Notes: generated by a model not told the origin, from the sequence alone. A DNA stretch of 33,800 nt from an uncultured Lachnobacterium sp. (GCA_937889225.1 CALAST010000044.1:1-33800); one strand, 5' to 3'; shown: positions 7,536 through 15,694, counted from the stretch's first letter. Numbers and translations: made by a program.

Positions 7536-9446
7536 TTATCCCAGCATCTCCAATTCATCCAACCAGATTCGTGCACATGCATCTGAAGGCATACGCAAAT
7601 CGCCTCTTGGTGAAACGGAAAGTGTACCTACCTTTGGTCCATCCGGCAGACAAGAACGTTTGAACTGCTGCGTAAAGAATCTTCGATAGAATGTCTTCAT
7701 CCATTTTAATATATATGCTTCTTCATAAATTCCATGAAAGGCAATTTTTGCAAGGCGATAAATTTTTTCCGGTGTAAATCCAAAACGAAGTACATAATAC
7801 ATAAAGAAATCATGCAATTCATACGGTCCAACCAAATCTTCCGTCTTCTGTGCAATTTCTCCATTTTCAGGAGGTAAAAGTTCCGGAGATACCGGTGTGT
7901 CAAGTACATCCAATAAAATAGCTGACAAACTTTCATCACCACAAACATCTGCATAATATCTTACCAAATGACGTACCAATGTTTTTGGAATCGAGCCATT
8001 CACGCCATACATGGACATATGGTCGCCATTATAAGTTGCCCATCCCAATGCCAGTTCTGACATATCGCCTGTTCCGATAACCATGCCATTGTATCGGTTT
8101 GCAATATCCATCAAAATCTGCGTACGTTCTCTTGCCTGTGCGTTTTCATAAGTAACATCATGCACGTTAATATCGTGACCGATATCCGTAAAATGCTGTG
8201 TTACGGCATTTTTAATGCTTACTTCCATAAAAGAAGCACCTACACATTTAATCATATTTACCGCATTATCATACGTACGGTCTGTTGTTCCAAATCCCGG
8301 CATGGTAACTGCGATAATGCTTTTTCTATCTTTGTTTAATAAATCAAACGCTTTTACCATAACAAGCAGGGCTAACGTAGAATCCAATCCACCCGAAATA
8401 CCAATAACAGCCGTCTGTGCATAGGTATGTTCCATACGTTTTTTCAGTCCCATTGCCTGAATCATGAAAATATCTTCACAACGTTTTTTGCGAAGTGTTT
8501 CGTCTGTCGGTATAAATGGAGATGCTTCTACACGACGGGTAAGTCGCATTTCAGAATCACTTAAATGAAATGGCACACACATATGTGTATCTTCAATTTC
8601 ATACGTATTTCTTCTGCGACGGTCTGCTTCTAAACGTTCTACGTCAATTTCGGAATAAATAATGCCATTTTCAAACGGCTTGCTTTCCTTTAAGATTGTT
8701 CCGTTTTCCGCAATGTAATTACGTCCGGAATATACAACATCCTGTGTAGATTCCCCTTCTCCTGCACTTGCGAAAATATAACCGCAGAGAAGTCTTCCTG
8801 ACTGTCCGCTTATCAAATTTCTTTGATATTCATCTTTTCCTGCCAATTCATCCGATGCTGCAAGATTTGCAATAATCGTAGCACCTGCCATTGTATGACA
8901 AACACTTGGAGCAGATGGCACCCATAAATCCTCACAAAGCTCTGCTGCAACTTTGATACGTGGAAATTCCAAACAGCAGAATAATAAATCGGTTGTTACC
9001 AACACAGTCTGTCCATTGGGCAGCACTTCTTCTGTGTCAAGAAATTCACCGGATGCAAAATAACGTCCTTCACCAAATTCATTATACCCTGCAATATTAA
9101 TCTTTGGTACAATTCCTAAAACTTCTCCACCGGAAACAGCCGCAGCTACATTATATAATTTTCCATTAATTTCAAACGGAAGTCCCACAAAGAAAAGTCC
9201 TTCTAAATGTTCACTTTCTTTTGCAATCAGCACCAATTCCTCTCTTGCACTTTGAATCAGTCTATCCTGAAAGAACAAATCGCCACAAGTATATCCTGTA
9301 ATACAAAGTTCCGGAAATACAACGATTTTTGCCCCTTCGTCTGCTGCTTCTCTCATCATAGAACGAATCAACATCCCATTATGTGTAGTATCTGCCACTT
9401 TAATTGTCGGAGTTGCCGCTGCAACCTTTACGAATCCATGTTTCAT
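7536..9446 (-). CDS. nadE: Glutamine-dependent NAD+ synthetase
   Basis: Last step of NAD biosynthesis: amidates nicotinate adenine dinucleotide using glutamine and ATP. The 636-aa protein fuses an N-terminal nitrilase-like glutaminase domain (about 5-270) to a C-terminal ATP-pyrophosphatase domain (about 320-636). The glutaminase triad is visible as E46 (VFPELCITGYT), K115 (VPKINIAGY) and C171 (AAELCEDLW). The synthetase P-loop SGGLDST is at 351-357, with GTGDMSELALGWATYNGDHMS further on, typical of the family. Start has AAGGGAGAG upstream. The gene lies 40 bases after hslO on the same strand, so the two may be co-transcribed. Length and domain order match the large two-domain NadE, not the short ammonia-only form. 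Confidence 0.96.
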   Translation of the reverse strand: MKHGFVKVAAATPTIKVADTTHNGMLIRSMMREAADEGAKIVVFPELCITGYTCGDLFFQDRLIQSAREELVLIAKESEHLEGLFFVGLPFEINGKLYNVAAAVSGGEVLGIVPKINIAGYNEFGEGRYFASGEFLDTEEVLPNGQTVLVTTDLLFCCLEFPRIKVAAELCEDLWVPSAPSVCHTMAGATIIANLAASDELAGKDEYQRNLISGQSGRLLCGYIFASAGEGESTQDVVYSGRNYIAENGTILKESKPFENGIIYSEIDVERLEADRRRRNTYEIEDTHMCVPFHLSDSEMRLTRRVEASPFIPTDETLRKKRCEDIFMIQAMGLKKRMEHTYAQTAVIGISGGLDSTLALLVMVKAFDLLNKDRKSIIAVTMPGFGTTDRTYDNAVNMIKCVGASFMEVSIKNAVTQHFTDIGHDINVHDVTYENAQARERTQILMDIANRYNGMVIGTGDMSELALGWATYNGDHMSMYGVNGSIPKTLVRHLVRYYADVCGDESLSAILLDVLDTPVSPELLPPENGEIAQKTEDLVGPYELHDFFMYYVLRFGFTPEKIYRLAKIAFHGIYEEAYILKWMKTFYRRFFTQQFKRSCLPDGPKVGTLSVSPRGDLRMPSDACARIWLDELEMLG

Positions 9447-9486
9447 AGTATTCTCTCCCTTATATATTAAGATTTTTGGTGAATAG

Positions 9487-10365
9487 TTACGATTTTCGAA
9501 TCTTCTTTAACTCATCAATCTCAAAATTATATGCCTTATTACAGAACTGACATTTGATTTCAATACTTTCGCCATCGTTAATAATATCATCTAAATCCTT
9601 TTTGCTGATTGTTGCAAGTGCTCTGGAAACTTTTTCTTTTGAGCAGTCACAATGGAACTTCGTTTCGATGGTATCTGTGATTTCCAAACCAAAATCGCCT
9701 AAAATTTCTTCCAAAATACCCTCCGGCGTAAGTCCGCGTTCTAACATATTGGTAACGGTATCCATCTCGGAAATGCGTTTTTCCAAACGTGCAATAATTT
9801 CATCACTTGTAAACGGCATAAGCTGAATAATAAATCCACCTGCCTGCTTTACGGAACCATCTTTATCCACAAGTACGCCCAAACCTACCGCTGAAGGAAT
9901 CTGTTCAGATGTTGCAAAATAATAAGTTAAATCTTCTGCAATTTCCCCGGTCTGTAACTGGCATTGTCCTACATATGGCTCTTTTAAGCCTAAATCCTTA
10001 ATAACACTTAATACACCTAAATCCAATGCCCCTCCTACATCTAATTTGCCCTGTGCATTTGGTGGCAAATCTACGTTTGGATTTGATGCAAACCCTTTTA
10101 CATTACCATGAGAATCTGCAGTTACGGTAAGTCCTCTTGCAGGACCGGAGCATTGGATACGAAGTGTGAGTATATCCTTGTCCCCTTTCATCATGCTTCC
10201 CATCATGGAACCTGCCGCAAGAAGTCTTCCAAGTGCAGCAGTCATAACAGGTGAAGTATCATGGCTGACTCTGGCACACTCTACCATTTCTTTTGCATTT
10301 ACCGCAAACGCACGAATGCTTGCATTTGCAGCAGTTGCTCTTACTATATAATTTGAATTTGACAT
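9487..10365 (-). CDS. hslO: Hsp33 redox-regulated chaperone
   Basis: Cytoplasmic holdase chaperone switched on by oxidation and unfolding. The 292-aa length is normal. The N-terminal Hsp33 domain (about 5-230) includes GPARGLTVTADSHGNVKGF. The C-terminal redox switch has the four zinc-binding cysteines as CxC (C239, C241) and CxxC (C272, C275). A longer frame begins with TTG at 10383, but the ATG at 10365 has AAAGG eight bases upstream and gives the expected N-terminus MSNSNYIVRAT. It is followed after 121 bases by the nadE start region on the same strand (stop-to-start gap 40 bases). It fits an anaerobe that must survive oxygen exposure. Confidence 0.95.
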   Translation of the reverse strand: MSNSNYIVRATAANASIRAFAVNAKEMVECARVSHDTSPVMTAALGRLLAAGSMMGSMMKGDKDILTLRIQCSGPARGLTVTADSHGNVKGFASNPNVDLPPNAQGKLDVGGALDLGVLSVIKDLGLKEPYVGQCQLQTGEIAEDLTYYFATSEQIPSAVGLGVLVDKDGSVKQAGGFIIQLMPFTSDEIIARLEKRISEMDTVTNMLERGLTPEGILEEILGDFGLEITDTIETKFHCDCSKEKVSRALATISKKDLDDIINDGESIEIKCQFCNKAYNFEIDELKKIRKS

Positions 10366-10540
10366 ATGCTCTACCTTTCTCAAAACTAAAAAACTTTACA
10401 GTTTATAGTAACAATTTTTTCACAGAAAAGCAAGGTTGATATTTGATTCAGAAAGCCTTATACTAAATTTTGTATGGTATTCTTTTCACATTTCATATGC
10501 ATAACAAATCATGTATGGCAAAAAAGAGGAAAAACTTCGT

Positions 10541-10578
10541 TACTGTACACACAGTACTCAGCATTTACTGCTAAGTAC
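10541..10578. repeat. Two overlapping, mutually exclusive hairpins between hslO and 10645
   Basis: TACTGT (10541-10546) pairs with ACAGTA (10551-10556); GTACTCAGCA (10554-10563) pairs with TGCTAAGTAC (10569-10578) apart from one mismatch. The hairpins share 10554-10556, so they compete. They lie between divergent genes, 67-104 bases upstream of the plus-strand ATG at 10645. Role unknown; the GTAC...AGTAC arms recall the hairpin at 33751-33787. Confidence 0.5.
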
Positions 10579-10644
10579 GTATGAAAACGTGAATTTTGCA
10601 AGTAAAAATCCATTTTATCTATACAATAAGAAAGAGGTACTGCC

Positions 10645-11721
10645 ATGACAGAAAATTATGAACATTACATATCCCGAAACATAAGTGCATTTTATAAACG
10701 AAGGCTTCTCATCCCTATTATTTTTCTATTTTTTTTAATAGTTCTTTGGATTATCTTTCCACTAGGAGACATCCTTGCACCAAAAAACATCACAAAAAAC
10801 GATACAATGGAAAATTTATATAAAAAAGGACACTATTATGTTTCTACAGAATTTACCAACCTTACCTTTACCGGATATACAACCAAACGATTTGGCTCTA
10901 TCGATGGCTATTTTTATTATGGAATGAAAGGGAATGACATATTCATCGTGCTGCTTTCCCCAAATACCTGTGAAGAAGGATTACCTTCCATTGAAAACAT
11001 CTCTGCTACCTGCCGTATTGTAAGAGGAAAATCTTCCTATGATGTGCTTTTGGAAAAATTAGCAACCGATTTGCATTGGACAAAGGAAGGCATCACCTCA
11101 CAACTATCGGAATATTATTTCAGCGAACCGGATTTTAACCCTCTTATCAATTCCATGCTATTCTTCAACTATTTCGGAGCATTGATTTTTACCATCATTT
11201 CGCTGATTCGCTATGTCCTATTTATTCACAAGCCGGTATTTGCCCCTGCTTGTCAAAACCTTATCATCTATGGCAATCCAAAAGAAATGCTTGATGAAGC
11301 GGAAGAAGAACTTGCTACACTTCCACAGCTTGCTACGGAAGATATGTTTATTACAGAACATTATTTTATTTTGACTTCTCCATACGGAAATGCGATTGTA
11401 CCAATTGAAGAAATTGTATGGATTTATAAATATTCCACCTTGCACAAAGTTTTATGGTATCATTTCAGCATTTCCTATACGCTTCATATTAATGGAAACA
11501 AGCACTTATTTATTCAATGTCCGAAAAATACAAAATCCGATATTGACGGTATTATTGATTACCTTGCAGAAGCAAATCATGATATCTTAGTCGGATTTAG
11601 TGAGAAAAACCGCTTAAAAGCACAGGAAAAACTGCAAAATCCATTCCAATTAGAAAAATTTGCGGCACTTTTGAAGAAAAAATCGGACTCACAAGCTCAA
11701 AATAAGAAAAAACATAAATAA
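10645..11721 (+). CDS. Hypothetical membrane protein with two TM segments
   Basis: I do not recognise a named family with confidence. The 358-aa product has a hydrophilic N-terminus, a membrane segment at about 21-40 (LLIPIIFLFFLIVLWIIF), a region at about 41-169 predicted outside the cell, a second membrane segment at about 170-194, and a cytoplasmic C-terminal region. The latter has a beta-rich stretch (FILTSPYGNAIVPIEEIVWIYKY) resembling PH-like or YcxB-like cytoplasmic domains, and ends in a lysine-rich tail (KKKSDSQAQNKKKHK). No catalytic motif is seen. Start has AAAGAGGT six bases before ATG. It stands alone on the plus strand, between hslO and the MraY-like gene, and ends before a strong hairpin. 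A sensory or accessory membrane role is only a guess. Confidence 0.8.
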   Translation: MTENYEHYISRNISAFYKRRLLIPIIFLFFLIVLWIIFPLGDILAPKNITKNDTMENLYKKGHYYVSTEFTNLTFTGYTTKRFGSIDGYFYYGMKGNDIFIVLLSPNTCEEGLPSIENISATCRIVRGKSSYDVLLEKLATDLHWTKEGITSQLSEYYFSEPDFNPLINSMLFFNYFGALIFTIISLIRYVLFIHKPVFAPACQNLIIYGNPKEMLDEAEEELATLPQLATEDMFITEHYFILTSPYGNAIVPIEEIVWIYKYSTLHKVLWYHFSISYTLHINGNKHLFIQCPKNTKSDIDGIIDYLAEANHDILVGFSEKNRLKAQEKLQNPFQLEKFAALLKKKSDSQAQNKKKHK

Positions 11722-11857
11722 GAAAGTAGCTATTATGAACTTAATCAGATATTCACGATTACAAGAAGGATACTTGCTTAAAATCTTTTCATCTCCCTCC
11801 TTATATTATAGAATTGGAAAATGGGCGACATAGAATAATAAACAACTTTTAATCAAA

Positions 11858-11903
11858 AAAACATCATTGTCTTATCATCTGATTGATAAAACAATGATGT
11901 TTT
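11858..11903. terminator. Strong bidirectional terminator
   Basis: Arms 11858-11877 and 11884-11903 form a 20-base stem with a single mismatch or wobble and a 6-base loop. An A-run on the left and T-run on the right make it work for both converging genes (10645 gene and MraY-like gene). Confidence 0.92.
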
Positions 11904-11949
11904 TTATAACTATTTTTCTTTTTATCTTCTATTCTTATTCTCTTAACTT

Positions 11950-12912
11950 CTACATAATCACAAGATACATCGCTGCAAGCGACACCACAAGCTGAATAAT
12001 CGCAAATCGAAATACCACCTGTGCATTCGACCAATCGCCATTTTTACGAACATGGTCATGAAGCGGTGTACGTGTATTCTTTAAGATATGTATCTTTAAG
12101 AAACGAAGCAATGCAACTTTTATCAGTCCTAAACCACCATCTAAAATAAGAACAATTCCAAAAAGCAGATACATAAACGGACTTTGTGATTTTAACGCAG
12201 CAATTGCAATAAAAATACCCATTGCACGAGAACCTGCATCTCCCATTAACAGCTTACTTGGTGTAGCATTATACCAAAGATATCCAAGCAGACATACGCT
12301 AAACAATAAAATTAAGAAATTAAAATTGTCATTTACACCCATAATCGCATCAAACACGAAAATAGACATAATCGTAATAATCGTAAGTGTTCCGGAAAGT
12401 CCGTCTACACCATCCGAGCAGTTTGTTACATTAATAGAAGCCCAAACCAAAACAACAGTCAAAATCCCAAATACCACAGGTGGAATCGTTACGGTAAGAC
12501 CTAGTGTTGCAAACACCACATCACTTGAATTGTAATGCATATAAACAAGTGCCACGACAACGGCTACTGCTAAATCCAAAAATCCTTTTAAATATTCGCC
12601 CCACGGCTTCTCTGCCGCATCGTCAAAATATCCTGTCAGCATTTCTACAATAATCAGAACCAAATAAATCGCAATTTCCACATTCATCTGTGCAAATAAC
12701 AGAGCTGAAATTGCAAACGTGAAAATAAAAATAATTCCTGCCCCTCTAGGTTTTCCGGCTGAAAGTTTGCCATCATGGGCAAATTGCCGTCCCATATCTT
12801 TTGGCAGATATTGATTGAATTTTGCAATCGCAATACAGGTAAGTGCAAAAGCAAATAAAATTCCCAGAAAAGCTACTTGTGAAAACTCTAACATGTTCAG
12901 TAAGTTAATCAT
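11950..12912 (-). CDS. MraY/WecA-family phospho-sugar polyprenyl transferase (MraY-like)
   Basis: Integral membrane enzyme that transfers a phospho-sugar from a UDP-sugar to undecaprenyl phosphate; MraY makes lipid I for peptidoglycan. The 320-aa protein has about ten hydrophobic segments. Motifs in order: GKLSAGKPRGAGIIF (about 47-62, like the MraY HKKKAGTPTMGG region), GYFDDAAEKPWGEYLKG, NVTNCSDGVDGLSGT, GDAGSRAMG and TPLHDHVRKNGDWSN, which corresponds to the MraY PLHHHFE segment with one histidine changed. Start has AAGGAG six bases before ATG. It is not inside a cell-division and cell-wall (dcw) cluster, so it may be an MraY paralogue or act in another surface polymer; whether it is the main MraY cannot be decided here. 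Divergent from the aldolase gene, with a palindrome between. Confidence 0.78.
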   Translation of the reverse strand: MINLLNMLEFSQVAFLGILFAFALTCIAIAKFNQYLPKDMGRQFAHDGKLSAGKPRGAGIIFIFTFAISALLFAQMNVEIAIYLVLIIVEMLTGYFDDAAEKPWGEYLKGFLDLAVAVVVALVYMHYNSSDVVFATLGLTVTIPPVVFGILTVVLVWASINVTNCSDGVDGLSGTLTIITIMSIFVFDAIMGVNDNFNFLILLFSVCLLGYLWYNATPSKLLMGDAGSRAMGIFIAIAALKSQSPFMYLLFGIVLILDGGLGLIKVALLRFLKIHILKNTRTPLHDHVRKNGDWSNAQVVFRFAIIQLVVSLAAMYLVIM

Positions 12913-12977
12913 GTTCTTCTCCTTGTCTTAGATTTTTATATTATATTTTAACCAACACCATTATATTTCTTCTAATA

Positions 12978-13001
12978 CGAAAAGTAAAGTTTTACTTTTC
13001 G
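12978..13001. promoter_or_regulatory. Perfect 11-base inverted repeat, possible operator
   Basis: Arms CGAAAAGTAAA and TTTACTTTTCG flank a central GT. It lies between the divergent MraY-like gene (66 bases away) and aldolase-like gene (166 bases). It has the size and symmetry of a repressor site; a hairpin in a transcript is also possible. No regulator is encoded beside it. Confidence 0.45.
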
Positions 13002-13072
13002 CTTTTGTTATGTTATTATTTATTTATTGTTTTTGCATAAAAATTCATTTTTTGAAGCAAAACATACAATCT

Positions 13073-13128
13073 AATCATGTTCTTACACAGTCGGATAACA
13101 AATATCCGATTGCTGTTTGACCATGATT
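13073..13128 (+). promoter_or_regulatory. Nested palindrome in leader of the aldolase-like gene
   Basis: Three nested pairings share one axis: AATCATG/CATGATT (outer), CAG/CTG and TCGGATA/TATCCGA (inner, loop acaaa). It ends 39 bases before the ATG. No T-run follows, so it is not a standard terminator. Could be a leader RNA structure or a protein-binding site. Confidence 0.5.
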
Positions 13129-13167
13129 TGAATATTTATTTTGTATACTTTCGGAGGTAAAAAAATT

Positions 13168-14139
13168 ATGGCACAAAGAGGAGATTTAATGACTGCCAGA
13201 GCGGACATCCGCGTATTGGATGCAACAATTCGTGATGGAGGACTTGTGAATAATTTTGAATTTAGCGATGCATTTGTAAACGCCCTTTATCGTGCAAATG
13301 TAAAGGCTGGCGTAGACTATATGGAGTTTGGGTACAAAGCATCCAAAGAATTGTTTGATGTCAACAAATTCGGCAAATGGAAATTCTGTGATGAAGCAGA
13401 CCTTCGTGCCATTGTAGGTGACAACAATTCTGACATGAAAATCGCAGTCATGGCTGACGTAGGACGATGCGATTACAAACAGGATATCATTCCAAAATCA
13501 GAAAGTGTTATCGACTTGGTACGTGTCGCTACTTATGTACACCAGATGCCTGCTGCCATTGACATGATTGAAGACATTAAAGCAAAGGGCTATGAAGTAT
13601 GTTGCAATATCATGGCAATTTCCAATGCAAAAGAATCTGAAATTGACCAGGCACTTGAAATGGTTGCACAAAGTAGTGCAGACGGCATTTACTTAGTAGA
13701 CAGCTATGGTTCTCTTTACCCGGAACAGATTCGTGCAATGGCAGATAAATATATGGAAATTGCTGACAAATACGGAAAATATGTAGGTATGCATGCACAT
13801 AACAACCAGCAGCTTGCTTTCGCAAACACCATTGAGGCAACAGCTCGCGGTATCAGCTACTTAGATGCTACTATGATGTCTATTGGACGCGGTGCAGGAA
13901 ACTGTTCTATGGAACTTTTAATCAGCTTTTTGAAAAACCCGAAATACAATATTTTCCCGGTTTTGAAATTCATCGAAAATTATATGATTCCTTTAAAAGA
14001 AAACGGACTTGTATGGGGTTATGATATTCCATATCTTTTAACCGGACGCTTAAATCAGCATCCATCTTCTGCGATTGACTATATGAAACATTGCAGAACC
14101 GATTATACGGAATTTTATACAGATTTATTAGAAAAATAA
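13168..14139 (+). CDS. DRE-TIM metallolyase (HMGL-like aldolase domain, 4-hydroxy-2-oxovalerate aldolase type)
   Basis: Predicted metal-dependent carbon-carbon bond enzyme of 323 aa, cytoplasmic. Near the N-terminus, RVLDATIRDGG (15-25) is the RDG metal/catalytic motif of the family; HAHNNQ (209-214) supplies the two metal-binding histidines; GRGAGN (240-245) follows. This is the pattern of the HMG-CoA lyase, isopropylmalate synthase and hydroxy-oxovalerate aldolase superfamily. The C-terminal part lacks the regulatory domain of isopropylmalate synthases. The frame starts at a TTG at 13141, but the ATG at 13168 has GGAGG ten bases upstream. It stands alone: the acetaldehyde dehydrogenase that usually partners hydroxy-oxovalerate aldolase is not nearby, so substrate and pathway remain open. 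Often annotated only as an aldolase catalytic domain protein. Confidence 0.82.
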   Translation: MAQRGDLMTARADIRVLDATIRDGGLVNNFEFSDAFVNALYRANVKAGVDYMEFGYKASKELFDVNKFGKWKFCDEADLRAIVGDNNSDMKIAVMADVGRCDYKQDIIPKSESVIDLVRVATYVHQMPAAIDMIEDIKAKGYEVCCNIMAISNAKESEIDQALEMVAQSSADGIYLVDSYGSLYPEQIRAMADKYMEIADKYGKYVGMHAHNNQQLAFANTIEATARGISYLDATMMSIGRGAGNCSMELLISFLKNPKYNIFPVLKFIENYMIPLKENGLVWGYDIPYLLTGRLNQHPSSAIDYMKHCRTDYTEFYTDLLEK

Positions 14140-14203
14140 AATTTATAATATACATTATTTTATTTGACAATCCAATAAGGTATATATAAATGCTATCATA
14201 GAT

Positions 14204-14309
14204 AAAGGGGCTATCCGAAAATGAAAAATATATACTAATTTTTAGTGTAAAATTCTTTTAAGAAAACACTATATCTTGTATATTTATTCTATTTCAGGAC
14301 AGTCCCTTT
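14204..14309. repeat. Long imperfect inverted repeat, MITE-like or long terminator
   Basis: The ends AAAGGGGCTATCC (14204-14216) and GGACAGTCCCTTT (14297-14309) pair at 11 of 13 positions, and the interior arms also complement each other with gaps almost to the middle. GGGGCTRTCC-type ends occur in many IS elements and MITEs. No target duplication was seen. It sits between the converging 3' ends of the aldolase-like gene and nrdG, so it could also terminate either. Contains NrdR-like sequences at 14235-14248 and 14266-14279. Confidence 0.55.
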
Positions 14310-14422
14310 TCATTTGTTTCTGATTTTATTTTTATGCATATAGATTACATCATTTCATACTTATTCAATATGAGTTGGACAATAATTTTATCGAAGTAGG
14401 AGACTTTCTTGATTCGGTTAAA

Positions 14423-14944
14423 TTACTCCATATACAACACAATCTCTCCTGACTCACGAGTTTTTTGCATATCAATGATTCTTTGATTCTCCGACCCCCG
14501 AAACTTTAACATCAAATTCTTCTGCTCTGCTATAAATGGTCCATCTACCAACACATCAATCATAGATAACAATACATCCGTAGCCTCGCAATGCTTTTTT
14601 CCACCCTCTATCAAATCCGCATCATACACATATCCCGTAAATGCCCAAATATCTTTATTGGGATATAATTCCCTTACTTTTGTTACAAAAGGCAAAAGTG
14701 CAGTCTGGTTTTCCGGTTCAAAAGGCTCTCCGCCTAAAAGTGTAAGTCCTTTGATATAAGTCGGTTTTAGAGAATCTAATATTTGCTTTTGTATTTCTTC
14801 ATCAAATTCTTCTCCATAGCAAAAGTCCCACGTATGAGGCTGAAAACAATCCTTGCAATGATTTCGACAACCCGACACAAACAAAACCGTACGACAGCCA
14901 CTTCCATTTGCTACATCGCAATATTTTATTCCTGCATAATTCAT
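14423..14944 (-). CDS. nrdG: Anaerobic ribonucleotide reductase activating protein
   Basis: Radical SAM enzyme that generates the glycyl radical on NrdD. The 173-aa length is typical. The iron-sulfur cluster motif CxxxCxxC is at C26, C30 and C33 (FVSGCRNHCKDCFQ), after MNYAGIKYCD, a common NrdG opening. TLLGGEPFEPEN is the glycine-rich SAM-binding motif. Start has AAAGGA six bases before ATG. It follows the Fic gene by 47 bases, so the two are probably co-transcribed, and its partner nrdD is the next gene upstream after fic. No own promoter is obvious. Confidence 0.96.
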   Translation of the reverse strand: MNYAGIKYCDVANGSGCRTVLFVSGCRNHCKDCFQPHTWDFCYGEEFDEEIQKQILDSLKPTYIKGLTLLGGEPFEPENQTALLPFVTKVRELYPNKDIWAFTGYVYDADLIEGGKKHCEATDVLLSMIDVLVDGPFIAEQKNLMLKFRGSENQRIIDMQKTRESGEIVLYME

Positions 14945-14991
14945 CGTTTTTCCTTTCCAATCTTTAAAACAGCCTTTAAAAAATGTTTCTT

Positions 14992-15597
14992 TTACAATTC
15001 TTCTGCCTTAAAAGTTGTATATCCTTCATAGTAATAACTATGGTCAATTCCTTTCATATATACTTCACGGCTATTGATTTCATTCGTTAAAGCCTTCTTT
15101 AAGATATACTTAATTTCAATATCTCTAATAGGACTGCGTTCCATTGCGAGCAGATAATCCTCTTTATCCACTTTGCTCCAATCCACCACTTGACCGATTT
15201 CTCTTTTTAAAATAAGGTCAAGCCATATACGGGTACTGCGTCCGTTACCTTCTCGAAAAGGATGGGCAATATTCATTTCTACATACTTTTCGATAATTTC
15301 ATCAAAAGTAGATTGTGGCATTTTATCAATATTTTCAAGTGCCGCTTCTAAGTACATCAAAGGTGCAAAACGAAAATTGCCTTTGGCTATATTTACTTTA
15401 CGGATTTTTCCTGCAAATTCATAAATATCTTCAAAAAGATACTTATGAATTGCTTTGAGGGAAGAAAATTTGCCTGCTTCCATTTTATCAAACATACCGT
15501 TTTCAAACAGTTCGATTGCCTTTTTCTTGCTTATTTTTTCTTCTTCCCGAGCAAGCTCAGCAGAATTTTCTATTCTTAATTTATTTTCAAGAGCCAT
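14992..15597 (-). CDS. Class III Fic-domain AMP-transferase with C-terminal inhibitory helix
   Basis: Predicted AMPylator of 201 aa. The Fic motif HPFREGNGR is complete at 112-120, with catalytic H112 and the anion-binding loop intact, and the segment YVEMNIAHPF...STRIWLDLILKR closely resembles the well-studied Neisseria meningitidis Fic protein. Near the C-terminus SYYYEG (187-192) matches the inhibitory [S/T]xxxE[G/N] helix of class III Fic proteins, with E191 as the blocking glutamate and Y188 at the automodification position. In that family, activity is held back by oligomer formation and gyrase is a known target; that is transferred knowledge. The frame opens at 15660, but the ATG at 15597 has AGGAG eight bases upstream. 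It sits between nrdD and nrdG, an unusual place. No separate antitoxin gene is seen or needed. Confidence 0.93.
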   Translation of the reverse strand: MALENKLRIENSAELAREEEKISKKKAIELFENGMFDKMEAGKFSSLKAIHKYLFEDIYEFAGKIRKVNIAKGNFRFAPLMYLEAALENIDKMPQSTFDEIIEKYVEMNIAHPFREGNGRSTRIWLDLILKREIGQVVDWSKVDKEDYLLAMERSPIRDIEIKYILKKALTNEINSREVYMKGIDHSYYYEGYTTFKAEEL

Positions 15598-15645
15598 CTC
15601 TGTTTCTCCTATAAGATTTATTACATCTATTGTTCCGAGAAAGTT

Positions 15646-15694
15646 TAGTAAAGCGGACATTCGAAATTCGCATTTGCTATTTTCTCGTAAAGCC
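15646..15694 (-). repeat. Palindromic element, copy 3
   Basis: Hairpin with TAGTAAAGCGGA pairing to TTCGCATTTGCTA through wobbles and one bulge, loop cattcgaaa, followed by CTCGTAAAGCC as in copy 2. It lies about 50 bases upstream of the fic ATG. Arm differences between copies partly compensate, keeping the stem. Confidence 0.6.
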
